A stretch of DNA of 64,000 bases from Chiua virens. Lineage: Eukaryota > Basidiomycota > Agaricomycetes > Boletales > Boletaceae. The notes beneath the pieces are model-generated. The model was not told where the DNA came from, made no database searches, and saw only the letters and a list, made by a program, of their open reading frames with translations. Position 1 is the stretch's first letter; each line of letters opens with the position of its first letter. Below are positions 25,147-34,292 of this stretch, piece by piece. The stretch lies in contig JAHNUO010000016.1 of assembly GCA_019787685.1 (NCBI GenBank), positions 372,001 to 436,000 on the forward strand, written 5' to 3'. Position numbers and translations under genes: made by a program.

Positions 25147-25760
25147 TGTAGGGAATAGGTATTCCCTGTGCTCGCATAGCACGTTTCCACACCCTGTCAT
25201 CACCCGATCCTGATCCTGATCTGTCTGCTTGTGCGAACTCATCCAGATTGCTGTATCCACACCCGATTTGCCTCGGACTCTTTTATTTTATTTTTGATGC
25301 TCCTTATTCGTACTTAGCATTGGCTAGACCATGTCACGCAGCCCTTGCAGGGACGTTCGGGTGCCTCTCGAACTTTATACCGTACGAAAACCTTCTTTTT
25401 ATTATTATCCTTACTTAGGACGAGTCTGAGGGTATTCCCGAGGACTATAAATTCACTGTATTGACAAAATACAGTAGCTTTTGCCCGTGCGCATCTGTCT
25501 CACATCGTTTTTGGTCGACGTTCATTTTCTCCCGCTCTCCTCATGTTTTATCGATCCGGATTCGGACTGCCGTGTCCGCTTTTCTATCCATTTTAATCCA
25601 GATTCGCCCCGGATTCATCTCGGACTACTCAAAAACCATTATTCGTCGTTCACCAACTCAGTGTTGTCCCTGGGTCGAACGGAATCGCATTCCTTCACCC
25701 TCTTTCTATTTCTTTCAATCCCCCTGAGTATTGCACTACAGCTGGGATATATTACCTTCA
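25147..25760 (+). repeat. 5' LTR of the gag-only element
   Basis: This copy starts with an inverted-repeat tip (GGGAATAGGTATTCCC) and contains GACTATAAATT near 25,444 as a TATA-type signal. It ends TATTACCTTCA. It is identical in length to the right copy, 35,519-36,132. Confidence 0.9.
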
Positions 25761-25762
25761 AC

Positions 25763-25780
25763 TGGAGCCCACCGTGAGGG
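25763..25780 (+). other. primer-binding site candidate of the gag-only element
   Basis: TGGAGCCCACCGTGAGGG begins two bases after the 5' LTR. PBSs that match a tRNA 3' end begin with TGG, complementary to CCA. The cognate tRNA was not identified. Confidence 0.4.
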
Positions 25781-25984
25781 ACTTCCAGAAGTTGGTACAG
25801 ACAACGACAACCCATCCACTCATTATTCACCTCACTCACGACACACCTTCGCTTCACTCTCAGAAAATTTTTGCCTCGGTTAACACCTCCTTGCATAGCA
25901 TCATCGCCCCTATCGAACCCTGCACCACTACCCTTACGCCGCCGCAGAACTCTAAGTGACGTCAGACAAGTCAGATGACACACC

Positions 25985-26739
25985 TGTTACGGTAGTTCCG
26001 GGTAGGACCTAGCATAGCCACAAAAGCGCCAAGTACCAAGTGGCTGCGATAACTCAAACAACCACCACTTGATACGTGGTGTGCTGAAGAGTTGAACGAG
26101 GGTTTCTGGTCAGCTGAATGCTACCAGAGAGACGAGTGAAAACTCAGGCGTTGCTGAGAGTTGTCCTGTTGGGAATCTATACCCGAGGGACGGTCGAGGG
26201 TCGAGGGTTGACTACAATGAGTCCGAGTAGATAAAGGGACTAAGAGTAGTCCGGTCGAGTGGTTAAAGGGACTAGGAGTAGTCTGGTCGAGTGGTCACAG
26301 GCGCTGTGGCGAGTGGAGCAGAGATACTCAGCTAGTATTGCGGAGATCAAGACTAGAGTACAGGAGTATCGATGCGAGGTATTTATACTACTGAACTGTG
26401 CACAGACCAAGTAACTAAAAGAGGTTGGCCGGAAGAGCGGAAGGGTAAAAGGGCCAAAAGGGATGCGCAGTAATCAAAAGAGGAAATCGTACGATGCGAT
26501 GGCAGCGGACGATGACGAAGATGAAATGACAAATGCGAAGCCATCGGATGATGACGAGAATCGAATGAGTAAGTACGATGCCATCGGATGATGACGAGAA
26601 TAGAAGAACGTAAGCACTCGGGTAATGCCGGTGCGGAGATACAAGTGAAAAGGAATGCGTACGGATGAACGTACGAAGATACCTAGGTATCGAGTGTAGT
26701 GAAGAAGTACAAGAAAGACGAAAGAAAGAAATTGTAACA
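25985..26739 (-). repeat. 3' LTR of the chromovirus
   Basis: This is the direct repeat of 32,110-32,863 with about 11 substitutions and a one-base indel. The last roughly 88 codons of the pol frame, including the stop at 26,474, lie inside this LTR. Confidence 0.95.
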
Positions 26740-29700
26740 GGATGAGTTCGCGCATGCGGCGAAAGTACTCGGGGGTCGAGGACGAAGAACGGATAGTGTG
26801 GGAATGATATGGCAGATCTACCGCCTGGAGAGGAGAACGAACGCGACTAGGGCGCTCAGTAGGAACAGGCCATTGAGAAGGAGCTCCCCATCCTGCGGAG
26901 GCAACTGCTGAAACAGCAGGAGAAGGGGGTCGGGTTGACTCTGTGAGGGAGGATTCGGTGGAGAGGGTGGATACATCGGAGATGGGAGTTGCCGGCGGGG
27001 GAAGAGGCAGGTGTGGGATAGACGCGGTGGGGGTGAAGACAGGGACCGAGTGGATGATTTCGTTTTCGAAGTCGGGGGTCGAGCAGGAGCAGTAGGTCAT
27101 TATCGCTTTGACTGAGACTGGTGGAGGTGGTCGAAGTGGGGAGCGAGGTGGTCGTGGTGGTGGGGTGGAAAGGGATCCGATGGAGGGGAAATCCTTTGGA
27201 TGGGTCCGCTTATAAGCGTCGACCGTTTCCTTGGCGTTTCCTAAGTTGGACTCGGGTTCCCATGAGTCATCGGCGGCGGAATATCCTTTCCATCGGATCA
27301 GGAACTTGCGGTTGAGCGGGTTCCGCGTGTGGCGTAAGATCCGCTCGATTTCGTATTCCTCTTCTCCAGCGATAAGGTCAGGTGGTGGTTTCGGGAAGTT
27401 CGCACCATAGGTTTCTGTTTCGCGATAGGGCGATAACAGCGAAGCGTGGAAGACCGGATGGATTTTCCAGGTCTTAGGGAGGCGGAGTCGGTAGGTGAGC
27501 GGAGAAAGGACCTCTGTGATAGAGAAGGGTCCTTCTCGGCGAGATGCGAGTTTTGGGGAAATGAGTTCCCGTTTCAGGTTGCGGGCTTCGAGCCATACTT
27601 GGTCTCCTTTAGCAAATGGTTTAAATTTGCGGAAGGATCGGGCTTTCATGGCTTGGCGGGCGAGTTCATGTGCTGCGAGGGCTTCGTCCCGGGCTGCAGA
27701 TAAGACGTCAAGGCGTTCCTTGACGGCGGGGAGGTTGGTGTCGGCGATGATCGTGGGTAGGGGACGGGGTTCGTATCCCATCATCAAGAAGAACGGCGAC
27801 TTGCCGGTGACGGAGTGAGGGCGGTGGTTGTGCGCGAATTCGGCCATAGGGAGTAGATCGGCCCATTTCTCCGGGTTGTTTTGGCAATACATGCGGAGAT
27901 AGGTCTCTACTTCTTGGTTGACTCGTTCCGTCTCACCATCGGATTGGGGATGGTACGCGGTGGACAGGGAGAGGCGGTATCCGATGAGCCGGGAGAGTTC
28001 TTTTGCAAAAGCAGAAGCAAACTGCGGGCCACGATCGGATATAATCTTGTCATAGAGGCCGAATCGGGTGTAGACTTTGTGGAAAAAGAGGCAGGCAATA
28101 CCTGCGGAGTCGGCGGTTTTCACTGTGGGGCAAAGAATTACCCCCTTCGTAAGGCCATGGTCGACCACGACCATGAGAGAATCGTAGCCCTCCGCCGATG
28201 TGGGTAGATCTGTGATGAGATCCACGGACACATTCTGGAAGGGACGGGAGCACGCGGAGGGAATTGGGGACAAAGGCGGGGTGGTCGGGTGGGTGTTGAC
28301 CTTGTGTTGCTGACAAGCAGCGCAACCGGAGACGTAAGAGCGGACGAAGGATGCAAGACCCAGCCACCAGAATTCTGCGGCGACGAGTTGGCGAGTTTTT
28401 AAGTAGCCGGGGTGTCCGGCGGAGTGGGAGTCGTGGTGTCTGGCGATGATTTGTTGTCGGAGTTCGAGATTCGGCGGAACGTAGACGCGACCCTGGTAAG
28501 TCAGGACGCCGGCGTCGTATTTCCAATCTGAGAGGCGGGCACGGAAGGACGACGGGAGACCTCCGTCGAGGGCGTTGAGGGTGTCCAAGACCAACGGGTC
28601 GTTGGCGGATGACTTGGCAATCAAAGACTGCAGGTCCAAGGTTACAAGGTTAACGAAGACGTCATCCGGGAGGAGTGTGACGTTTTCGTTGTCTGAGTCG
28701 GAGGTGATATGATCCGGTCGGCGTGAGAGCGCGTCCGGACCGTCGAGGAGTTTCCCGGGGACGTGGGAGAAGGTCAAGTCGAAGTCGGCGAGGTCAAGTA
28801 GCCAACGAGCTTGCCGGCGGTTCAGGTTTTGTGGCTGACAGAAGTACGTCAGGTTCTTGTGGTCTGAGAAGACCGTGACAGGGTGTGCGCTTCCTCGGAG
28901 ATGGTGGCGCCAAGCTTTGAGAGACCGGATGACTGCAAGGAGTTCGTGGTCGTAGATGTCGTAGTTCCTTTCCGCAGCGTTGAACGACTGGGAAAGGTAA
29001 GAACAAGGTTTCCAGTCCCCGTTTGTGTCGGTCTGGAGGAGTACACCACCGGTCGCATATTTAGATGCGTCCGTGGCGATAGCGAAGGGGCGAGTGGTGT
29101 CGGGAAACCGGAGTACCGGATCCGTGGTAAAAGCCTTTTTGAGGCGGTCGAAGGCGTTGACCTGGGCGGATCCCCAAGTCCAAGGGGCGTCTTTCTTGGT
29201 GAGATCGACGAGGGGGCGAGCGATGGTCGAGTAGTCGGGAATGAACCGACGGTAGAAGTTGGCGAAGCCCATGAATGATCGAACATCCTTGAGCTTAGTG
29301 GGGGTCGGCCAGTCGGCGATACCGGCGACCTTGACGGGGTCCATGGCAAGCTCACCCGGTCGGGCAATCATACCAAGGTATTCTACTTCGGTGGTGGCGA
29401 AGTGGCATTTTTCCAGTTTCAAGTGAAGGTCGAGTTCCTTCATGCGAGCGAGAACGCGTTTGGTGCGTTCGGTGTGAGTTGCCTCGTCTTCGGAGAAGAT
29501 GAGGAGATCATCCATGTAAATGACGAGCCATCCTTCGGCGATCATATCGCGGAAAGAGTCGTTCATGAAACGTTGGAATGTTGCAGGGGAGTTGGTCAGT
29601 CCGAAGAACATGACCGTGGGTTCGAAGAGGCCACGATGGGTGATGAAGGCGGCTTTCCATTGATGTCCGTCCTTGATGCGAACGTTGTTGTAACCCCATC

Positions 29701-30736
29701 GGACGTCGAACTTGGTGAACAGCTTGGCGTCCTTTAGTTTGTCGACGAGGTCGGAGATAAGAGGAAGAGGGTAGGCGTCGCGAACAGTGTGTTCGTTGAC
29801 ATAGCGGTAATCTTGGCAAGGACGGAGTTTGCCATCCTTCTTTTTGACGAAGAAGAAGGGGGAGGCTTGAGGGGAGTTGGAAGGACGGATCTTGCCATTG
29901 GCGAGATGTTCGTCGATGAAGTCGTCGGTGGCCTTGCGCTCGTCTGGGGACAAGGGGTAGACCTTTCCGACCTTGGGTACGAAGGTGTCTTTCAGATGGA
30001 TTTCGTGGTCGCAGGACCTTGAGGGAGGCATCTGATTGAAGGGTTCCTTCGCGAATACCGATTCGAATTCCGAGTATTCCGAAGGGAGAGTGATCTTGGG
30101 TTTCTTTGCTGCGGCCGCAAGGGCGGTAGCATTGGTAAGCTTCTCGGGTTGAGTGGTCCAAACGAAGCGTTGTCCAGCGCGCATTACGCGGTTGACTGAG
30201 TGTTGCACTGATTGGGTCGTGAATCGATGCCCAGTTTCGGTGCCGAGGTAGTTGTAGAGTTTGCCGTCCCAGATGGGATCGACATCGAGGTGGCGAACGG
30301 GACGGATGGGCGGTGGATGGGCGAGTTTGGCGGAGTGTTTGGGTTCGTCGGTGGTGATGGGAGGTAGATCGGGTTCCGGGGCGGAGACGGTGATGGTCTT
30401 CGCTACCCAGTCGATGATAGGATTGGTCGCCTTAAGCCAAGGGAGACCGAGGATGACGTTTTCAGAACCACAGTGGATGACGTGGAACTTGATACGCTGG
30501 AGCACTCCGCCAAGAGCGATCCGGAGGGTGGTAGTGAATTTGATATCACCGTTCTTGTTCATGGTAGAGTCTACGTTCCTAACCGGGATTGGCTTCGGAA
30601 GGCGCTCCTTCGGGAACTTGTGTTTCTGGACGAAATTCCAGTCGATGCAGTTGATCCCGGCCCCTGAATCAATGAGGGCGCGGGTGTCGACGTCTTTGGA
30701 AGTAGCCGTAACGTTCAATCTAACAGGGATTTGCAT
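26474..30736 (-). CDS. pol: chromovirus Pol polyprotein (PR-RT-RNaseH-IN-chromodomain)
   Basis: From the first Met there are 1,420 codons. Protease has the active-site triplet DSG at 23-25. RT runs over about 235-480, with FFFVKKKDGKLRPCQDYR and the YMDD box at 407-410. RNase H covers about 545-665 (ATDAS, DHKNL). The integrase zinc finger is at about 767-808 (H..H..C..C), and its catalytic core has D839, D901 and E937, a D(35)E spacing. The GPF/Y-like region reads REGPFSITEVLSPLTYRL. A chromodomain lies at about 1,126-1,177 (YEIERILRHTRNP, then WKGYSAADDSWEPESNL), expected to steer integration to marked chromatin. A Pro-rich tail then reads on into LTR sequence. The frame is open upstream to 30,823, so the natural product is likely Gag-Pol made by -1 frameshifting. 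Confidence 0.95.
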   Translation of the reverse strand: MQIPVRLNVTATSKDVDTRALIDSGAGINCIDWNFVQKHKFPKERLPKPIPVRNVDSTMNKNGDIKFTTTLRIALGGVLQRIKFHVIHCGSENVILGLPWLKATNPIIDWVAKTITVSAPEPDLPPITTDEPKHSAKLAHPPPIRPVRHLDVDPIWDGKLYNYLGTETGHRFTTQSVQHSVNRVMRAGQRFVWTTQPEKLTNATALAAAAKKPKITLPSEYSEFESVFAKEPFNQMPPSRSCDHEIHLKDTFVPKVGKVYPLSPDERKATDDFIDEHLANGKIRPSNSPQASPFFFVKKKDGKLRPCQDYRYVNEHTVRDAYPLPLISDLVDKLKDAKLFTKFDVRWGYNNVRIKDGHQWKAAFITHRGLFEPTVMFFGLTNSPATFQRFMNDSFRDMIAEGWLVIYMDDLLIFSEDEATHTERTKRVLARMKELDLHLKLEKCHFATTEVEYLGMIARPGELAMDPVKVAGIADWPTPTKLKDVRSFMGFANFYRRFIPDYSTIARPLVDLTKKDAPWTWGSAQVNAFDRLKKAFTTDPVLRFPDTTRPFAIATDASKYATGGVLLQTDTNGDWKPCSYLSQSFNAAERNYDIYDHELLAVIRSLKAWRHHLRGSAHPVTVFSDHKNLTYFCQPQNLNRRQARWLLDLADFDLTFSHVPGKLLDGPDALSRRPDHITSDSDNENVTLLPDDVFVNLVTLDLQSLIAKSSANDPLVLDTLNALDGGLPSSFRARLSDWKYDAGVLTYQGRVYVPPNLELRQQIIARHHDSHSAGHPGYLKTRQLVAAEFWWLGLASFVRSYVSGCAACQQHKVNTHPTTPPLSPIPSACSRPFQNVSVDLITDLPTSAEGYDSLMVVVDHGLTKGVILCPTVKTADSAGIACLFFHKVYTRFGLYDKIISDRGPQFASAFAKELSRLIGYRLSLSTAYHPQSDGETERVNQEVETYLRMYCQNNPEKWADLLPMAEFAHNHRPHSVTGKSPFFLMMGYEPRPLPTIIADTNLPAVKERLDVLSAARDEALAAHELARQAMKARSFRKFKPFAKGDQVWLEARNLKRELISPKLASRREGPFSITEVLSPLTYRLRLPKTWKIHPVFHASLLSPYRETETYGANFPKPPPDLIAGEEEYEIERILRHTRNPLNRKFLIRWKGYSAADDSWEPESNLGNAKETVDAYKRTHPKDFPSIGSLSTPPPRPPRSPLRPPPPVSVKAIMTYCSCSTPDFENEIIHSVPVFTPTASIPHLPLPPPATPISDVSTLSTESSLTESTRPPSPAVSAVASAGWGAPSQWPVPTERPSRVRSPLQAVDLPYHSHTIRSSSSTPEYFRRMRELILLQFLSFVFLVLLHYTRYLGIFVRSSVRIPFHLYLRTGITRVLTFFYSRHHPMASYLLIRFSSSSDGFAFVISSSSSSAAIASYDFLF

Positions 30737-30813
30737 AGATTGGGACGAAAGCTCAGCTACAAGTACATGGGTACGAGAATGGGAAGATACTGGCGTCGAA
30801 TCGGTCTTCCTCC

Positions 30814-32028
30814 TTAAAAACCCGTGACCGGAGTGGTCACCTTGTTGACGCTCATAGCGTCCTCGTCATCCTCCTCGACTTCTACTAAGGGAGGAATAGG
30901 TTCAGGTTTCAGGGCGGTCTTCCGAACTTTCTTGGAGGATGACGGAGGGGTTTTGGTCGAGAATGCCGTGCAGGCGGACGTTTGGTGTCCGGGTTTGCGA
31001 CAGCGGAAACAGAGTTTTTGCTCGAAGCATCGCTTTCGCTCAGCTTCGGTGAGCTTTGGAACATAGATGGCGTCTACGTCCATTGCGTCAGGGTCTCGCT
31101 CCTTCTTGCGAGGTGGCTGCTCATGGTAAACCACAGCAGCGGCGGGTTTCTTGTTTCGGCGAGCTATCTCGTCGGCGCGTTCCCATTGGGTTTTGAAATG
31201 GATGGCTTGGGTATACCACTTATCGATCGTGGTAGGGACCGTGTCCATGCCCTGAATGCGCCTCATGAGGGAAGGCGGGAGCCCGGCGGCGAAGAAGTTG
31301 ATAAGGACGGAGTCAAAGCCGGTGAGCCCTGCGGTGACGACCTTGTTGCGGAAGGAGGAGATATACGAGGGGACGTCCTCGTTCTTGGTGGAGCGGGTGG
31401 TGGATAACCAGGCGATTGCGTCGCCCTTGGTGTCGTGGTGTTCGAAGTCCTTTTGGAACTCCGTCTGCCAGTCGGTCCAGGTCCCAAAAGATCTAGCGGT
31501 GATGGACTTGGCGCGGAACGTGTCGGCCCAAGTCAGAGCAGATCCTTCGGTCATGAAGGAGAGGGCGAAGGCTATTCGCTTGTTCTCAGTGTTGTATACA
31601 TCTTCGTTGACGAAGAGGTAGGTGGCGACGTCGTTGAGCCAGGGTATGGCGCGATCATAGGAGCCGTTGAAGGCTGAGGGTTTTCCGAGACGAAGTTCAA
31701 CTGCCTTGTTAGACATGTTGGTCGAGGTGGTGGACGTTCGTACTGGTGGTGGTACGATGGATGGGTTTGGGTTCCGGATAGATGGTGGTCCGGGGTTCGG
31801 CCTTCGTGGGGTCGTAGGGGACGCGAAGGTGGCAAGTGTGGGGAGGTCGAGTGTTTGGTGAAGACGGTCAGCTAGTCGCTGGGTTTCGTCCTCCAAGTCA
31901 GTGTGTTCGACGTTGATGTCGAAGTCTGCTTCCTGAGGTTCAGAAAGTGGGGTCGAGGGTTCAGGGTTTTCGTCGGATAGATCTGACGACGGGGTGTGGG
32001 CGGCTCGGAGATTCCAAGCGGGGTTCAA
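30814..32028 (-). CDS. gag: chromovirus Gag
   Basis: 404 codons. The Ser/Pro/Asp-rich N-terminus is followed by a helical capsid-like region (RIAFALSFMTEGSALTW, FLVNED-type motifs, about residues 115-290). Near residues 343-356 is a CCHC zinc knuckle, CFRCRKPGHQTSAC (CX2CX4HX4C), for RNA binding. The basic, then acidic, C-terminus ends with TPVTGF and TAA at 30,814-30,816. It assembles the virus-like particle that packages element RNA. The stop codon directly abuts a slippery heptamer. Confidence 0.92.
   Translation of the reverse strand: MNPAWNLRAAHTPSSDLSDENPEPSTPLSEPQEADFDINVEHTDLEDETQRLADRLHQTLDLPTLATFASPTTPRRPNPGPPSIRNPNPSIVPPPVRTSTTSTNMSNKAVELRLGKPSAFNGSYDRAIPWLNDVATYLFVNEDVYNTENKRIAFALSFMTEGSALTWADTFRAKSITARSFGTWTDWQTEFQKDFEHHDTKGDAIAWLSTTRSTKNEDVPSYISSFRNKVVTAGLTGFDSVLINFFAAGLPPSLMRRIQGMDTVPTTIDKWYTQAIHFKTQWERADEIARRNKKPAAAVVYHEQPPRKKERDPDAMDVDAIYVPKLTEAERKRCFEQKLCFRCRKPGHQTSACTAFSTKTPPSSSKKVRKTALKPEPIPPLVEVEEDDEDAMSVNKVTTPVTGF
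30817..30823 (-). promoter_or_regulatory. -1 programmed ribosomal frameshift site GGGTTTT
   Basis: In the gag frame the coding strand reads ACG-GGT-TTT-TAA. The heptamer G-GGT-TTT allows both tRNAs to slip back one base onto GGG-TTT. The next codon is then TTA, and the frame stays open for 27 more codons to the pol Met at 30,736. This is the canonical X-XXY-YYZ layout placed exactly at the gag stop. Confidence 0.8.
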
Positions 32029-32095
32029 GGATGGACGGGTGGGGGGTCGTCCGGCAATGGTGGGCAGCTAGCTGCGCGAAGGCAGGCTGTATCGG

Positions 32096-32107
32096 TAGTC
32101 TTGATCT
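32096..32107 (-). other. self-priming type primer-binding site of the chromovirus
   Basis: Two bases downstream of the 5' LTR the coding strand reads AGATCAAGACTA. This is a perfect 12-base complement of TAGTCTTGATCT within the LTR (32,468-32,479), which lies at the predicted mRNA start. It is not a match to initiator tRNA-Met. Tf1/sushi-type elements are known to prime from their own folded 5' end in this way. Confidence 0.75.
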
Positions 32108-32109
32108 TA

Positions 32110-32863
32110 TGTTACGGTAGTTCCGGGTAGGACCTAGCGTAGCCACAAAAGCGCCAAGTACCAAGTGGCTGCGATAACTCAAACAACCACCACTTGATAC
32201 GTGGTGCGCTGAAGAGTTGAACGAGGGTTTCTGGTCAGCTGAATGCTACCAGAGAGACGAGTGAGAACTCAGGCGTTGCTGAGAGTTGTCCTGTTGGGAA
32301 TCTATACCCGAGGGACGGTCGAGGGTCGAGGGTTGACTACGATGAGTCCGAGTAGATAAAGGACTAAGAGTAGTCCAGTCGAGTGGATAAAGGGACTAGG
32401 AGTAGTCCGGTCGAGTGGTCACAGGCGCTGTGGCGAGTGGAGCAGAGATACTCAGCTAGTATTGCGGAGATCAAGACTAGGGTACAGGAGTATCGATGCG
32501 AGGTATTTATACTACTGAACTGCGCACGGACCAAGTAACTAAAAGAGGTTGGCCGGAAGAGCGGAAGGGTAAAAGGGCCAAAAGGGATGCGCAGTAATCA
32601 AAAGAGGAAATCGTACGATGCGATGGCAGCGGACGATGACGAAGATGAAATGACAAATGCGAAGCCATCGGATGATGACGAGAATCGAATGAGTAAGTAC
32701 GATGCCATCGGATGATGACGAGAATAGAAGAACGTAAGCACTCGGGTAATGCCGGTGCGGAGATACAAGTGAAAAGGAATGTGTACGGATGAACGTACGA
32801 AGATACCTAGGTATCGAGTGTAGTGAAGAAGTACAAGAAAGACGAAAGAAAGAAATTGTAACA
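32110..32863 (-). repeat. 5' LTR of the chromovirus
   Basis: This is the promoter-bearing LTR, read leftward. It begins TGTTACAATT and ends CCGTAACA, next to the primer-binding site at 32,107. Confidence 0.95.
32504..32511 (-). promoter_or_regulatory. TATA box of the chromovirus
   Basis: TATAAATA on the coding strand lies 32 bases upstream of the TAGTCTTGATCT segment. That spacing would place the transcript start at or next to the sequence that pairs with the primer-binding site. Confidence 0.65.
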
Positions 32864-32912
32864 ACACCTGTCATGGCACACGGCGACCTGCGCCACCATC
32901 CGAATCGTTACT

Positions 32913-34292
32913 ATGCCATCACCCGGATATCTCCTACAGCTGCCCTTCTGGACTGCCCCTAGTGCCCCACGTTTCGATGCGACCATTCCATCACAGTTAC
33001 CTGCCTTTTTGAAATACGTTGATCAGTTAGCTACGAGCATTGGACTCACGGACGCACAGAAGATTAATACAGCCATCTGGTATGCCTACCCAGAAGACGC
33101 CGAGCTATGGCGGACATCACAGCAAGTACTCGCAGTGCAGCCGGATTGGTCAATGTTCGTAGCGGATGTCCAGCACTGGTACTCATCATACGACGATGAC
33201 TACCCACTTTACGTTCCAGAACCATCCATTGACATCACCACTGACCCCATCCTTGCCTCAGCGTCCACCTTGTCGAATCTAGCAGATCACACGCCGCAAA
33301 GTGATTCCATCCGGGTCTATTCAAGGATAGTAGAATGCGATCCTGAGCAATCCGGTAATGTCTCAATTGAACCCGTCTGTGCTGATCCGCCTCTCACAGC
33401 TGTCAAATTTGTGGTACCGCATGCCGAAACACAGGAGCAAGATGAACCGGATTGCCCCAACACATCTCACCCACTACGCTCACCCTCCTCAGGCACAATC
33501 TCTCTGCCACCGGATGTACTCATGCATACATCAATCCGGATGCCCTCGGATCCATCACCACAACCAATCCAACCACCTTCGCCCTCTTCAGATACGTCAC
33601 AACCCGACTTGCCCACCCCATCGCTCTCACCATCGACCACACCAACCTTGCCACCTCTGTCACCTCAGATGACTATGAAGTCGCCATCAACAAACCTCAC
33701 GCCACCACTCACCCATCCGTCACATAGTACCGGATTGCAGCTCAGCAGATCGACGTTTTCGGCTATGACAAAACAGCCAACTGGGCGCATACTCTCATCC
33801 CACTCACTTCCCTCTCACCCACCTGGCTTAGCACGACCACCTCACTTGCCTCCAGAAGACACAACTGTTTTATCACCACCGGATCCACCATCATCGCCAT
33901 CCGTTTGCGATAGCAGCACGCCAGCCGCGTCACCGAAAACATCTATCCGGATAGCTCGGATCATGTCGGATCCATCACCACCTGCATTGCCCAGTCGGTC
34001 TCTCATCCCTAAAGCTGTCCCATTGCCTATCATGTCCAAACCGCTGTTGCTGCATTTACAGCCGTATCCAAGGACCCATACCTTGCCGGTTCAATCGGTT
34101 CTGAGCCGGTTATTGAAACTACGCATGCCCTTCGCTGCTCTCCCAATCCGTTTCCCTCTCTCTCAATTTTACACTAACGCATACATCGTTTTGTTTCAGT
34201 TTATGCTTCAGCTGTCTCTGCCCACATCGGGTTTATTTGATGACCTGGCCGACACTGTTTGGTCACGTTTTCCCTTCGACCCGGGAATCTGA
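32913..34292 (+). CDS. Gag-like protein of the gag-only LTR element
   Basis: 459 codons. The N-terminal about 110 residues resemble the capsid-type domain common in basidiomycete retroelements: FDATIPSQLPAFLKYVDQLA, LTDAQKINTAIWYAYPEDAELW, then VQHWYSSYDDDYP. After this comes a long Pro/Ser/Thr-rich low-complexity region without a zinc knuckle. The frame is open with no interruption, unlike the surrounding Plavaka partner gene. Its 5' leader is split by the chromovirus, so transcription from its own LTR would be disturbed. Assignment as Gag rests on these motifs and the position behind the LTR. Confidence 0.7.
   Translation: MPSPGYLLQLPFWTAPSAPRFDATIPSQLPAFLKYVDQLATSIGLTDAQKINTAIWYAYPEDAELWRTSQQVLAVQPDWSMFVADVQHWYSSYDDDYPLYVPEPSIDITTDPILASASTLSNLADHTPQSDSIRVYSRIVECDPEQSGNVSIEPVCADPPLTAVKFVVPHAETQEQDEPDCPNTSHPLRSPSSGTISLPPDVLMHTSIRMPSDPSPQPIQPPSPSSDTSQPDLPTPSLSPSTTPTLPPLSPQMTMKSPSTNLTPPLTHPSHSTGLQLSRSTFSAMTKQPTGRILSSHSLPSHPPGLARPPHLPPEDTTVLSPPDPPSSPSVCDSSTPAASPKTSIRIARIMSDPSPPALPSRSLIPKAVPLPIMSKPLLLHLQPYPRTHTLPVQSVLSRLLKLRMPFAALPIRFPLSQFYTNAYIVLFQFMLQLSLPTSGLFDDLADTVWSRFPFDPGI

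Larger units (their letters stand above)
25985..32863 (-). mobile_element. Ty3/gypsy chromovirus, apparently intact
   Basis: The full-length element is 6,879 bp, transcribed on the minus strand. It has LTRs of 755 bp (left, the 3' LTR) and 754 bp (right, the 5' LTR), TGTTAC...GTAACA ends and a perfect 5-bp target-site duplication ACACC at 25,980-25,984 and 32,864-32,868. Gag (30,814-32,028) and Pol (26,474-30,736 plus 29 upstream codons) are both uninterrupted. The pol order protease, reverse transcriptase, RNase H, integrase, chromodomain places it among the chromoviruses. LTR identity of about 98.4% and intact ORFs suggest recent insertion and possible activity. No clear polypurine tract is seen next to the 3' LTR. 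Confidence 0.95.

Noticed and set aside
26740..26790. Polypurine tract of the chromovirus next to its 3' LTR
   Set aside because: The bases just upstream of the LTR on the coding strand (GCGAACTCATCC) are not purine-rich, so I did not annotate one.
27121..30827. Several plus-strand open frames of 60-190 codons opposite pol
   Set aside because: They are antisense shadows of the long pol frame. They have no motifs, no start context and no splice logic.
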